Assembly (NCBI RefSeq): GCF_017315985.1
Contig: NZ_JAFLVR010000005.1
Span: 1-64,000 of the forward strand
DNA length: 64,000 bases
Source: Candidatus Enterococcus murrayae
GTDB lineage: Bacteria > Bacillota > Bacilli > Lactobacillales > Enterococcaceae
Reading direction: 5' to 3'
Part shown: positions 8,008 through 18,164 of the stretch, piece after piece
How positions within the stretch are numbered: the first letter of the stretch is position 1
Layout of the letters: every line of letters begins with the position of its first letter
The notes under the pieces: generated by a model
Database searches by the model: none
Seen by the model: the letters and a program-made list of their open reading frames with translations, nothing else
What the model was told of the DNA's origin: nothing
Translations under genes and position numbers: made by a program

Positions 8008-10071
8008 TTAAATTTGTGGGCTTCTGCCTTCCGGCAAAGTAAAATCTTTCCCAAGTTTTGCTTCAATCGTTTTACCTGATACACTATGATTCGAGTGGTC
8101 ACTTGAACCTGGATCGATAGTAATCTGCTCTTTTGAGCTTCCCGTCATTTTTATTGTTCGATCATTTTGTGTGTGACCACTTATTTGTTGCATCGATTGT
8201 AACGAGTTTTGATTGGTAATCATTGATCGTGATTGCTTCAATTGAGTAATTTGTTGCGTCAAAGAATCATTCGCAATTAATTTTGGTGTTTTCTGAGTTA
8301 ATGGTACTAACTGACCAACATAATTTTTTGGCCGTTGTGCCAAGCTCATTTTTCGGTTGGTTTTTTCAGCAACTTTACCATTTTGAATCAATTGATCAAT
8401 TGGTAAAACAGAAACCGATAATGCAATGGAACCACCAATTGGAGTTGGTACTTGTACGCTGGGGGGCTCTATCGTCTTTCGTGGACGTGGCATTTTTTCA
8501 AGCGGACTTCCAATGATTGGTCGATTTTCTAAAAGCAATTTCTCCCCTTCAAATGGCAATTGTTTTCTTCTGCCATAAGCAATTTCCGAAGGTTTTGCAT
8601 TCGATTGTTTTACTGGTGTGGCTTGTTGCTGTTTTGTTCGTTGGAATAACTGACTTGCCGCTAGTATGCCTGGATGGATCTTCCCAGCAACATTCGCCCC
8701 TTTTAAAACTGCTCGTTCCGTTAAATCTTTTCCTCTATGAATGGTTCGGCTAACTTCTCTTGTCGTATTTTGTGCTTTATATTTCGTCTTAGCTAATGTA
8801 CGATCCGCTTGTCCTAATCCCAGCTTTGCTATAATATCTTTCCGTTTTAGGAATACAATCAATGAAATGATCCCTCGAACAAACATATTACCGATAAACC
8901 CAGCAATGGTATTCATCAGAATCAAATCATCAATAATATTGAAGACAAGGAACGCCACTAGAATCAACACACTATAAATTGATTTTTGAAAAACAAATCC
9001 CACAAACATTTTTAACCCACGAAAAATCATATAGTCCATGCCGGGAAAAAAGGAAACGATCAACATGAAAGCGATCGCCAGCAGCATTAGCAATACACCT
9101 AACTGGAATAAGAAACGAATCATTCCGATCATCAAGACAGGAATCCCGACAGATACATTTAAACTTGGACTCATTAATCCAACGATCATCTTATAAATAC
9201 TCTTTGTTGGTTGAATGAACGCACGATAAGATTCTTTTTTTTCATCCTCTTCTTTTGCCGCTTCTCTCACAACATCAGAAATATTTTCTAAGTTCTCACT
9301 TTTGATGCTTTCAGACAAAAATTCTGTGGGTTTAATACCGGCCTTTGATAACTCTTCAATATCAGTCGTTCCATAATTTAATAATAGATACGGATCGACA
9401 ATTGCCTTCTGATAATACATTTCACGAATTTGTGTGATGGCATCCTCACTGGTGGTCGCAATACTCAAATCATCGATCCCGTTTGTCGCTTCAAAAATCA
9501 ACCCTTCAACAGCGGTTGACCAGGTATTTAAATCCTTCGTCATTTTTTCTCCCTGGCTGGTTACTGTGCCATTTCCAAACCAAAGGATCGAAAAACCAAC
9601 AACGCATAGAAATTGAACCAGTGCTCTCTTTGCTTGATTCCCACTTTTACAGACCTTCAAATAGAAGATATAAATGACGTACCCTCCAGTCAATCCTAGA
9701 CCGACCATATTAAATAGCTTATCGTAAATATTTTTAGAGAATTGAAAAAAAGTATGGATAAGGCCATCCATTGCCGCACCTTTATAAAGTTTCTCGATGA
9801 TAAAATCAAACACCTGCCAAATAATTTTGTTCGTACTAAACGACATGTTGGTAATCATCTGGATAAAGTCAGTGCCATTTTTCCCGAAGAGCATCTTTCC
9901 AAGCGAAAATTCCGTATCACCTATATATGAGGAAAAGGTATCTAGGTGGTATTTGCCCACAGTATAGATCGCTTCTTTATCCGACTTTGCATAGGCTGAT
10001 ACAGATATAAGCAGGATCAAAAGGGTGGGAAGTAAGATAAACAATCGCCTTCGTTTGTTCGTTCTGACCAA
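8008..10071 (-). CDS. EF1877/CD3337-family membrane protein (Tn916 Orf15, TcpH/VirB6-like)
   Basis: The polytopic mating-channel protein has 687 residues. It starts at TTG 10,071 behind GGGAGG. A signal-like N-terminus is followed by membrane segments near residues 110-165 and several more between about 310 and 410. The C-terminal 270 residues are basic, hydrophilic and repetitive in Gln, Lys and Pro. VirB6/TrbL-like proteins of this family form the inner-membrane core of the type IV secretion system and contact the ATPases. The neighbours are tcpF upstream and the NlpC/P60 hydrolase downstream, the order in Tn916. Both flanks carry terminator-like hairpins, an unusually segmented operon. Confidence 0.9.
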   Translation of the reverse strand: MVRTNKRRRLFILLPTLLILLISVSAYAKSDKEAIYTVGKYHLDTFSSYIGDTEFSLGKMLFGKNGTDFIQMITNMSFSTNKIIWQVFDFIIEKLYKGAAMDGLIHTFFQFSKNIYDKLFNMVGLGLTGGYVIYIFYLKVCKSGNQAKRALVQFLCVVGFSILWFGNGTVTSQGEKMTKDLNTWSTAVEGLIFEATNGIDDLSIATTSEDAITQIREMYYQKAIVDPYLLLNYGTTDIEELSKAGIKPTEFLSESIKSENLENISDVVREAAKEEDEKKESYRAFIQPTKSIYKMIVGLMSPSLNVSVGIPVLMIGMIRFLFQLGVLLMLLAIAFMLIVSFFPGMDYMIFRGLKMFVGFVFQKSIYSVLILVAFLVFNIIDDLILMNTIAGFIGNMFVRGIISLIVFLKRKDIIAKLGLGQADRTLAKTKYKAQNTTREVSRTIHRGKDLTERAVLKGANVAGKIHPGILAASQLFQRTKQQQATPVKQSNAKPSEIAYGRRKQLPFEGEKLLLENRPIIGSPLEKMPRPRKTIEPPSVQVPTPIGGSIALSVSVLPIDQLIQNGKVAEKTNRKMSLAQRPKNYVGQLVPLTQKTPKLIANDSLTQQITQLKQSRSMITNQNSLQSMQQISGHTQNDRTIKMTGSSKEQITIDPGSSDHSNHSVSGKTIEAKLGKDFTLPEGRSPQI

Positions 10072-10104
10072 TTTTAAATACCTCCCTTTTTTTATTTTTA
10101 GACA

Positions 10105-10134
10105 TCAAAAAAGAGCCTGCTTCCAGACTCTTTT
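10105..10134 (-). terminator. Terminator between the lipoprotein and channel genes
   Basis: On the minus strand an 11-bp stem (AAAAGAGTCTG with CAGGCTCTTTT, one G-T pair) closes a GAAG loop and runs into TTTTTT. It is probably leaky, as the downstream gene belongs to the same operon. Confidence 0.75.
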
Positions 10135-10139
10135 ATAAA

Positions 10140-10583
10140 CTATTCTTTTGCTTCAAAAACTTTCGTCACATTTTCTTGTTCAATTGCATGGTTAAATTCC
10201 GTTTCAGAAATGGATTCATATACTGTTCCCTTTGAAGTTGCCGCAGATTCACGAACATGATCTTTTATTTTCTTTTTCAAGCTAGGATCAGAATACTCCG
10301 TTTCGTTATACTTGATATAGTAAACATTGTTCTCATCATTTTTTGCTTTCATCAAGTAAACTTGCGATACATCTTTTTCAGATAAATCAGTCGGAAAATA
10401 ACCTGAATCAAAATCATAGTCTTTTCGTTCCTCATTATCTATCTTGTTGTATTTACTCTTAAAATCCATGACTGTTTTCACAGCAACTTTTGTTTGATCA
10501 TCCATTTTACTCACGGAGTTACCGCAGCTTACCATAAGAAGACAAGAAAAAAATAGTAACGCAGACATCCCATATTTTTTCAT
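10140..10583 (-). CDS. Small lipoprotein of the conjugation operon
   Basis: A 147-residue protein has a lipoprotein signal peptide ending in the lipobox LMVSC (Cys20), so it should be anchored to the outer face of the membrane. The mature part is short, acidic and Lys-rich, with no recognised domain. It lies between tcpF and the VirB6-like gene, where Tn916 has no equivalent. A role as entry-exclusion protein or channel accessory is possible but unproven. Confidence 0.7.
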   Translation of the reverse strand: MKKYGMSALLFFSCLLMVSCGNSVSKMDDQTKVAVKTVMDFKSKYNKIDNEERKDYDFDSGYFPTDLSEKDVSQVYLMKAKNDENNVYYIKYNETEYSDPSLKKKIKDHVRESAATSKGTVYESISETEFNHAIEQENVTKVFEAKE

Positions 10584-10656
10584 TTTACCCCAACCTTTTT
10601 AATCGTTGCATAAAAGTATAGCAATGAATGATTTCATTTGTCTACAAGGAATTGAT

Positions 10657-11651
10657 CTATGCGACCTGTTCTTCTGCTTCACTATTACTCGTTTTCTCTG
10701 TCGTTTTCAATGCTTCTGTAAATTCTTCGAACAGGCTGTGAACATTTAATTTTCCAACACGCCCATAAATATCACGCATCCAACATTGACCCTTGATCAT
10801 CCGTTTCATTTCTTTTCGGTTCTCCTCATTACATTCAAGACCCAAGTGAGTGAGTATTTTGTCTCGTTCGCTGTCTTCATCAAAAGCAAAGACGATCCCG
10901 TAGTTTCCTTTTTCATCCTCTGTTCCTAGATCATCAATAAACTGAGTATCCAACACTAGCTGGTTCATTTGAGAGCGTCCCACACGAGCCATCGATGAAA
11001 TAATTGCTCGACCGGAATTTGATTTGTTAAAGACCCAAGCTTCTGTGAAGTAGACGGCTGTCTTTTGTTCTATGTCACGTTTCCCAAACATCTCACAAAA
11101 GCGTCCCAAACTGATCATTAAGCATAGCGCTTTTCTATCGGCATCTGAGTATAACTCAGGAGATATATCATCTTTGGGTAAAGACAAATCTTGGATTTCC
11201 AGTACGGTTGTTTTCTCTTTGAAATCAAGTCCACTGTTTTCACCATAACTAAAACCTAAACGTAAGATCGAATCAGTAATGGTTAAACGCAGGAAGCGAC
11301 CATATTCATGAATTTTTTCATCCATATGTTCTTCTAACCAATCAACGACATGCATTAATCCCACCTGTTCGCCCTTTTCTCGCAAAGCCAATACTTCTTG
11401 AATTCCTTCTAGTACCGCCCCTTTTAACTTGTGATCCTTTCCTAACGGACTAAGTTCATTGATCATATCCTGAGCCACTTGTTTAGCATCAATTCGATCC
11501 AGATACACAAATGGGTCTAACACACCATAATTTCCTTCTTTGTTTACATCCAACGTCACGTAGTTAATGCTATTCAAGTGCTGCACAAACAATGGATAAT
11601 TTTGTTGGTAATAGGGATTATTGATGAGCTTTTGGAACCATTTTTTCTTTT
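10657..11651 (-). CDS. tcpF: tcpF, 3' exon (VirB4-like ATPase, C-terminal 330 residues)
   Basis: This is the second exon of the VirB4-family ATPase gene. The reading begins with two bases (AA) that complete a codon begun by the G at the end of exon 1, giving ...FIDPKG-E-KKKWFQKLINN.... An in-frame TAA lies just inside the intron, so the exon cannot be read from the intron side without splicing. A start at TTG 11,592 would give a 311-residue fragment that is unlikely to be a real product. The Walker B region reads VYFTEAW, with the Glu kept and the usual preceding Asp replaced by Thr. The spliced protein has 838 residues, close to Tn916 Orf16. Confidence 0.9.
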
Positions 11652-14398
11652 ATAACGATAGGTAAGTATTTGATGATTGATTTTCTTAGCTATTAAAAAT
11701 CAATATCATCTCCTACTTTTCCCCCGTTTCACACCGTACATGAGTTTTTCAACTCATACGGCGTTCCATCGTATTCAAATGGATGAGTTTATAAGTTAAA
11801 TATTAAGGTTTTAAGGGTAAATTGTTTACTTGTTCTCTCAGTATATTGAGTCTCTCAAAATCTTCTGGTGTAAGTTTTATAGTTGCTAATAATTTTTCAA
11901 TCGTCAGTTCACTTGTTGCGTGAATCAATCGATGAACAAATTCATCCACAACTACTAGATTTTCATAGCTATCATTGCCAGACAAGCTTATTGGTAAGGT
12001 ATGGTGACAGTGGACTCTATCAATATCAATAATCCGCTTTGTAACATAACATTTTCCATATTGAGCAATATATCTAGAAATTCTATTGTCATTGTACTCA
12101 ATGCTTCTGGATGAAGAATAAGTATTCCTGACCTGTTTCAAAATATCTTTAGGAATTGCTTTTAAATCCCTATGATATTTTTTTCTGCTCGATGCAACAT
12201 AGTCATTGATATTTTGCGAAAAATTTCTAGGATATATATGATGCTGGCCCGTTAGGGGTAACATTGGAATCCCTTTAACTTGATAAATCTTGGTATCCTT
12301 ACGGATTCCCATTGATAGCTTTTGAAAATTTTTAGGTATATTTCGAAATTCTATAATAGAGGAACAGTTTTTCAATCTTACTCTTAATGACTTCCACAGC
12401 GTGTAACTAACAATCGTTAGATTATTGTAAATATTTGTAGCTATTTTGTAGTAGTTTTGGATACCCAATACAGTTAAATTGTAATTTACAACTCTAATTT
12501 TGCTTGGATTACGCTGTATTTCTTTCACTTTTTCCTTGAGAATTCTTTTAGCTTTTGCAATAGCTTTATCGCTCATGTCTGTTTTAGCGACAAACTTATG
12601 CCTAGAAGACTGTTTTTTAATGACTTTTATTTTGAATCCTAAAAACTCAGATGAATTTTTCTTAAGATTTACTACTCTGGACTTCTCTTCATTGATAGTG
12701 AGACCTAAACGGTCCTTCAAGAATTTAACTGTTGCGTGATAAAATCTTTGTGCCTCAGGATAACTTCTACACATGATTTTGAAGTCATCGGCATATCTAA
12801 CGATATAGCCGCCTTTCAGATTTGTATAATCTCTTGCATATACTCTGAAAGAACCTATGTCTTTAAAATTGTGGGCCTGATAGGTTTCCCATTGGCTGCT
12901 CACCCACCAATCTAATTCATTCAACACTACATTAGAAAGTAACGGACTGATGACACCGCCCTGGGCAGTTCCTTTAGCAGGAACACCCTCTCCTACAATT
13001 TCAGCTTTCAGAAGTCTTCCCATTATTGAAATCAATCGCTTATCCCTTACACCTATATGCCACAGTTGTCTTAGTAGTTTTCCATGATTGACATCATTGA
13101 AAAATCCTTGAATATCAATATCTACACAGTAGTGATGTTTAGAAATATTGATCAGAGTAACCACTCTACTCACTGCATGATGCGTACTTCTATTGGGTCT
13201 GAATCCGTAGGAGTGAGGGTGGAATTTTGCCTCACAAATTGGTTCTAATACCTGTAAAAGACACTGTTGAAATAATCTATCCCAAATAGTTGGAATTCCC
13301 AACGGTCGTTTCTTATTAGATCCTTGTTTTGGAATCCAGACGCGTCGAACGGGTTCAGGGATATAAAATTCTAGCATCTCCCTTACTTTTGCGATTAATT
13401 CATTATCTGTGAGTGACTGTAATTCCTTAATCGTTTGTTCATCTATACCAGCAGTTTTACTGCCTTTATTTGTTTTTAGTCTTCTGTATGCCAGTCGAAT
13501 ATTGTCTTCTGAACCAATTATCTCAATTAACTTATAAAAGTTATTACCGTTTTTACTATCCGCATATAACTGATCATAGATGCTTTGCATATCATAATAC
13601 TCGTTATATCGGAGTTTGCTTTTCTTTAACATGGTCTGCAACCTCTCGTTGTTGAGATTGTTACATCTGTTTAGTCTTACTCGAACCCACATTAACTATT
13701 TGACGATAATTTCCATTCTTCATTACGACTAGAGCCTATCCCTCCGCAACTTATTATCGCTACTTCATAGGTACTGTGACTCCACTATCACTAACATAAA
13801 TCCAAGTTATAATCATTGCTATTGTCACAATGTTTTTCCTTGAAAACACTTCTTAGAGTGTAAGCTCTCCATGTTGTTAGCTTTCCACGTTCCAAACACA
13901 TTATCTGTATCATTTGTAACCTTAGGTTCCTCCTATGAGCCTGCTAGTTTGATGCGACCTGTAATCTCATATGGACTTTCATAAAGGAGAGTTTTACTCA
14001 TCCACGCTAGCGACACTAATTGTGTCAGCTGACATTTCTATCTGCTCCCGATATAGACCCGTACATTCAGAGGTTCGTCAGTGTTCAAAACATTTCTCAA
14101 AAGTTTCTTATACACATTCTAACCATAGTTACTTTATAGACTTCCGGCATATAGGATACACGGTCTACCTCTAGATCGCTTTCGTCACCTTTTAGCTTTT
14201 AGTGTTACGGTATCTCTCTGCCGACTTCTCCGCGCTTATAACAATTCCACTCTTACCAGCGTTTATGCTATTCGGAGGATTAAAGATAGCCTTTCGAGGC
14301 GTTACCCTGTCATTCGACTATTCATGTGTTTAGTTGTATCGTATTTAATTATTAATTAAACGCGACCCCCGTACTTTTCACACGGGAACGTGTCGCAC
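11652..14398 (-). mobile_element. Group II intron 1 in tcpF
   Basis: The 2,747-bp intron has the 5' consensus GTGCGACA (14,398 down) and ends in AT at 11,652. Domain V is at 11,731-11,765: a CCGTAtGAGTT stem, a GAAA tetraloop and the returning AACTCATGTACGG arm with its bulge. Domain VI follows, before the 3' end. Bases 13,633-14,398 are the structured 5' ribozyme domains and hold no other gene. The encoded protein is in domain IV. Exon joining restores the VirB4 frame exactly, so the intron is placed in the correct orientation and is probably able to splice. The junction follows the Walker A region, within the conserved DPKG motif. Confidence 0.9.
11803..13632 (-). CDS. Group II intron-encoded reverse transcriptase/maturase 1
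   Basis: The 609-residue multifunctional protein is translated from the ATG at 13,632 (MLKKSKLRYNEY), chosen because GAGAGG precedes it by nine bases. The reverse transcriptase domain spans about residues 55-360, with the catalytic YADD in IVRYADDFKI. The thumb and maturase X domain follow. The C-terminus carries an HNH-like segment (HCHHTLPISLSG to HRLIHAT) for second-strand cleavage in retrohoming. It helps the intron fold and splice from tcpF mRNA and copies it into new targets. The HNH part lacks some of the usual paired Cys residues, so endonuclease activity is uncertain. Confidence 0.9.
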   Translation of the reverse strand: MLKKSKLRYNEYYDMQSIYDQLYADSKNGNNFYKLIEIIGSEDNIRLAYRRLKTNKGSKTAGIDEQTIKELQSLTDNELIAKVREMLEFYIPEPVRRVWIPKQGSNKKRPLGIPTIWDRLFQQCLLQVLEPICEAKFHPHSYGFRPNRSTHHAVSRVVTLINISKHHYCVDIDIQGFFNDVNHGKLLRQLWHIGVRDKRLISIMGRLLKAEIVGEGVPAKGTAQGGVISPLLSNVVLNELDWWVSSQWETYQAHNFKDIGSFRVYARDYTNLKGGYIVRYADDFKIMCRSYPEAQRFYHATVKFLKDRLGLTINEEKSRVVNLKKNSSEFLGFKIKVIKKQSSRHKFVAKTDMSDKAIAKAKRILKEKVKEIQRNPSKIRVVNYNLTVLGIQNYYKIATNIYNNLTIVSYTLWKSLRVRLKNCSSIIEFRNIPKNFQKLSMGIRKDTKIYQVKGIPMLPLTGQHHIYPRNFSQNINDYVASSRKKYHRDLKAIPKDILKQVRNTYSSSRSIEYNDNRISRYIAQYGKCYVTKRIIDIDRVHCHHTLPISLSGNDSYENLVVVDEFVHRLIHATSELTIEKLLATIKLTPEDFERLNILREQVNNLPLKP

Positions 14399-15920
14399 CC
14401 CCTTTAGGATCAATAAAAAGGCTTTGGGCTTCTAAAAAAGAACTGTAGAGGAAAATTAATCCCACAAGAAAGGTTTTCCCTTTGCCCGTTTTTCCCGTAA
14501 CCGCCATGTGGGGCGCATCATAAAGCGCCCCTCTAATTCCTTCGGCAATCGCTAAAGGATTCAAAAAAACATACTTATTTGAAGCATAGATCAATTCTTC
14601 CAGCTCCGTTTTTTCACCTTTGGAACCATTCAATCCGACAACATCTTGACGGCCAATGTACCATCCCGAATCCATTCCTAATTCTGTGATCGTTCCAAAA
14701 AGTAATTCTGCAATGGCATCGACATTCGTTCGCTGCTTCCAATGCATCTGACCTCCTAATGGTTGACCCATGAGTAGTTTATAGAATAGTTTCACTTGGT
14801 CATTTTTTCCACGACAGACACGCACACTTTGGCTCAATAGTTTGATAATGGATAAACTACGCTGCCGAACTTCTTCTCTCGTATTCCCATACACAATAAA
14901 ACAGCCCAACCAATCAATGATCGGCTCATTGTTGTTCATACGTTCTCGCATATGCTTTAGCAAATAGCGAATGGTCAAAACACGATCCGTGGGTTCATCC
15001 CCATGTTTTTCTTGATCAGTTTGTTCATCCTTAAACCGATTGTTTAACCAGCCTGCTCGCATTTGAAGTCCTTGCGAACCACCCAGTTCTGGATAATGAA
15101 GCTTCATCCGAAATTCTACGGGAAAGTTCAAATCCTGAGCAAACTGAAAGATATTCATATTACTCATATTCTCTGGAAAAGACCCAATCGGAAGAATAGA
15201 TAAATAGCTTTCTCCAAGTTCGTCTTCGATCTTCAAAATACCTTTTCCATTTTTTACCGGACGAATGATCGCAGATTGAATGTCTTCAATATCTTGCCAA
15301 TGATTTTCATCTTCAATTTTATGAGGCATTCCTCTGATATATTGCAGGCGATTCACGTAAATCATTTCTTCTTTTGATAAAGGTCGAATTGAAAATGAAT
15401 ACAATAATTGAGTGACTTCATTTGAAACTGAGGCGATTTGTTCGAGGGTCGTTTTACCGTCAGTTCGTTCATACCCAACGAATCCCAATACCTCATCCGC
15501 TAGTTCATTGGATATTTTCTTAATGGCCTCCTTCAAGTTTTCAGCAATATATTGGTCTTTTATCTTTACTCCCAACAAAAAAGAAGGTCGATAAATCGTA
15601 CCTTCTCTTTCCAATAAATTGACTGTTTCTTTGGAATAGTATTCTCCAAGATCAGGATTATTTTGATCAAAACCTTCAGACAGTTTTATAAATCGACTGG
15701 ATAAATTCATGGTTCGTGGGAACATGATCAGTTCCACGTCTTCATAAGATGCCAATAGTTGCATTAAATTTGCCATCTGTTCCTTATTTTCTTGAATCGC
15801 TTTAGGATTGTTTTGCGAAATCGTTTTTGGTGATACTTGGTAGTATGCCCAAATATCTTTATCACTTGTTAGTAATAGATTTCCTCTTAATGCCTGAATA
15901 GGACATTTTACAATTGACAT
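14399..15920 (-). CDS. tcpF: tcpF, 5' exon (VirB4-like ATPase, N-terminal 507 residues)
   Basis: TcpF is the main energising ATPase of the conjugation channel at the membrane. This exon carries the N-terminal domain and the Walker A GKTGKGKT at about residues 476-483, and stops one base into codon 508 after FIDPKG. Unspliced reading continues only 15 codons into the intron before a stop. The start ATG at 15,920 follows AGAGAGGAT. Upstream are the AbiE genes, which separate it from tcpE. In Tn916 the homologues orf17 and orf16 are adjacent. Full activity requires intron removal, because the Walker B region lies in the other exon. Confidence 0.92.
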
Positions 15921-15941
15921 ACAGAAGCCTATCCTCTCTAA

Positions 15942-16103
15942 TTATGTCTTCAACAACGACGGTAACAGTTCACGTACATATTCTAAACTATAATATTTCA
16001 ATAATTCTGATACTGCATCTAGCAATTGTCGCTGCACTTGTGGCTCTACATTTTCTTGTTTAAGTATTTCAGCAATATGCGCAAGATATTCATCCTCTGT
16101 CAT
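15942..16103 (-). CDS. 53-residue small protein following abiEii
   Basis: A short frame starts at ATG 16,103 behind GGGAG with an eight-base spacing, and ends at TAA 15,942. The product is 53 residues, acidic and helical (MTEDEYLAHIAEIL start, ending PSLLKT). It lies 13 bases after abiEii and 21 bases before tcpF, so it is probably in the same transcript. No family was recognised. It might be an AbiE accessory or a conjugation peptide. Confidence 0.55.
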   Translation of the reverse strand: MTEDEYLAHIAEILKQENVEPQVQRQLLDAVSELLKYYSLEYVRELLPSLLKT

Positions 16104-16116
16104 CTTAGTCACTCCC

Positions 16117-17001
16117 TTAGCTTTTCTGTCTCAAATATTCTTGTTGGAGTTGTTTGATATAACTTTCAAACAACAATAAAATATCTCCTAATTTCAAACT
16201 TTCTGCGTATGAACGTTTGGCTATATAATTGGGCCAATACGTTTTCTGGATAAGTGTATCCTGTTTTATCTGATCAATAACGAATAACCATACTTCGAAC
16301 AGTTCTGCATCTAAAGGCAAACCACTACGATAAGTCCATGTATTCGAAAATGCTGAATAACAGGCTTCGATTGAAGGAAGCTCCGGATCAGATAAGAGTA
16401 GGTGGATATCGTAAAAATCCTTTATACGAGAATTATTTGTACTTAATGTGAGAATCGTTTCCGTCTTTTCTGCAAGAATCGTTTCTATTGGATAAGAATA
16501 AACCTTGATAGATTTACTTTCGTGTTTTGTATCATTGAATAACAATGGAATCTCGCGTAAATAAGGTTTAGGTGTAATCACATCACCTACTCCAATATCC
16601 AAGATAAAATTATAGATTGAGTTCGCATCAAGAAATTTTAAAATCATTTTTGCTCTGATTCCTGCGTATTTCTTTTGCTCTTGAATCGTTTCAATACTTG
16701 AAACTTCAATCGTAACATTATCATTCAAATCTACTGTGGTAATTCTTTCTAGAATAACCAAAAGTTCTTCTTTTTCATTAGAAATATTCCGAATCAATGT
16801 ATCTAAATCTTGCGTAGTACGTTGTTGGATATCATAGATCGTTTCTAACAAAAATCCTCCTTTGATAATAAATTTATCTAGGTAGGGCGTCTTTTGCAGT
16901 CTAGCAAGAAATCGTTCAGTTGCAAAACGAACATAATACTCTTCAAAGCTTACATTGTCAGGCATATTCTTGATCAAATCTTTAAGTCGTTGGGAGTTCA
17001 A
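16117..17001 (-). CDS. abiEii: AbiEii-type nucleotidyltransferase toxin (type IV toxin-antitoxin)
   Basis: This 294-residue DNA-polymerase-beta-like nucleotidyltransferase is the toxin of the AbiE abortive-infection system. The block KGGFLLETIYDIQQRTTQDLD (about residues 48-68) holds the family's GG and DxD-type motif (QDLD). A second conserved segment surrounds EKTETILTL and KDFYDIHLLL. Relatives modify tRNA acceptor ends or nucleotides and stop growth on phage attack. The start is TTG 17,001, immediately after the antitoxin stop, with AGAAGG upstream, so translation is coupled. The pair is inserted between tcpE and tcpF, with no partial ICE gene left behind. Confidence 0.85.
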   Translation of the reverse strand: MNSQRLKDLIKNMPDNVSFEEYYVRFATERFLARLQKTPYLDKFIIKGGFLLETIYDIQQRTTQDLDTLIRNISNEKEELLVILERITTVDLNDNVTIEVSSIETIQEQKKYAGIRAKMILKFLDANSIYNFILDIGVGDVITPKPYLREIPLLFNDTKHESKSIKVYSYPIETILAEKTETILTLSTNNSRIKDFYDIHLLLSDPELPSIEACYSAFSNTWTYRSGLPLDAELFEVWLFVIDQIKQDTLIQKTYWPNYIAKRSYAESLKLGDILLLFESYIKQLQQEYLRQKS

Positions 17002-17868
17002 TTAATACAACCTTCTTTCTAAATAGTAATTAACTTTATTCAGTACCCCATCGATTGAAGCACGATGTTGAAGTTTTGGCAGCATTTTTTGATTTTTCTC
17101 AATATATTGCTTATATGCCTGAACTTTAACTTCTTCTTCTACTGAAAATTGTGGCTTAACAATGTCTACCAACGTTTGCTCAAGAGGAGTAATCAAGATA
17201 GGCAGCCCATTTTCCAAAGACATTTGGGTACTTTGTTTTATCGTTGCCTTTACATTTTTCATCAGTAGGATTGGATCATTGTCTGGATAAAAAATCTTGA
17301 GTTGTTGTCTCGTTTCAGAAGTAGTTATATCTTTTACTTCTACTAGCGAATACTCTCCAAAATGAATTTGTTTCAGATTGTATGTTCTAGGCATATACAT
17401 AATCGTTTCTTTTGGAATCACATCAGAATAGCCATAATAGTACAGCGCTGATTCCAACGCAATCGTGGCCTTGCTATATTTTTGTTGGAACATAAATGGA
17501 GCATCTATTGTACTGTTTGGATAAATGTATGATCCTGTTGTAATTTCCTGCAACTGATATTTTTCTACAAAAGACTGAAAGTTATATCTACTAATATCTT
17601 CCTTAAGAAAAAGCGTTCGGATAATATTTCCCTTGTACTTACTGGCTAACTTTAGAAACGCATATTCTTGAGAATCTGGATTGGGCATTTCATTTCCTAG
17701 CAAATAGGGCTCTAGAATATCCTTTTCGTATAGTGGCTCAATAAATCTCATTAGTTCGCATAAATGTTTTGAAGATAATTTCTTAATTCGTTGAGAGATA
17801 AGTCCTCGCAATTCTTCATCTGAAAATCTGTTCTTCTTATTCTCAAATTCATCAGATCTATAAGACAT
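17002..17868 (-). CDS. abiEi: AbiEi-type antitoxin/transcriptional regulator
   Basis: The 288-residue partner of the AbiEii toxin has a helical N-terminal part, probably a winged helix, and the AbiEi-family signature ALESALYYYGYSDVIPKE near residue 150. The start is taken at ATG 17,868 because AAAGGAGG precedes it by seven bases; upstream in-frame codons have no ribosome site. Family members neutralise the toxin and repress their own promoter through inverted repeats. A matching pair of repeats lies just upstream. Confidence 0.8.
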   Translation of the reverse strand: MSYRSDEFENKKNRFSDEELRGLISQRIKKLSSKHLCELMRFIEPLYEKDILEPYLLGNEMPNPDSQEYAFLKLASKYKGNIIRTLFLKEDISRYNFQSFVEKYQLQEITTGSYIYPNSTIDAPFMFQQKYSKATIALESALYYYGYSDVIPKETIMYMPRTYNLKQIHFGEYSLVEVKDITTSETRQQLKIFYPDNDPILLMKNVKATIKQSTQMSLENGLPILITPLEQTLVDIVKPQFSVEEEVKVQAYKQYIEKNQKMLPKLQHRASIDGVLNKVNYYLERRLY

Positions 17869-17913
17869 CAGATTCCCTCCTTTCAACTTTAACAGCAAAA
17901 TGAAGCGATTTAT

Positions 17914-17969
17914 GATTTAATGTTATCACAATACCATAAATATGGATATGTTTTTTAAAACATTAAATC
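17914..17969. promoter_or_regulatory. Inverted repeats upstream of abiEi, probable autoregulatory operator
   Basis: GATTTAATGTT (17,914-17,924) and AACATTAAATC (17,959-17,969) are exact 11-bp inverted copies. They flank an AT-rich promoter-like region 46-101 bases before the abiEi start. AbiEi proteins are known to repress through paired inverted repeats at this place. The rest of 17,970-18,164 shows nothing clear. Confidence 0.6.
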
Positions 17970-18164
17970 TTAATAAGGGTTCTATTGCGTTAAATCTCAA
18001 AAGGAGTCTTTGAAACAAATATAACTACAATTATAACTACTCAACGAATTATAGTTTAATAGATGCATTTCTCAAATTATTTGTTTTGAGGGATAAATAT
18101 CTACATATATATTCATGGTTTGCCAATGGTTCTTCTCCAGCGAACTCATTTGCTCTTCATTCTA

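Noticed and set aside
11592-11651. Start of a separate 311-residue ATPase gene at TTG 11,592
   Set aside because: Conserved VirB4 sequence continues upstream in frame to the intron end, so this is an exon and not an independent gene.
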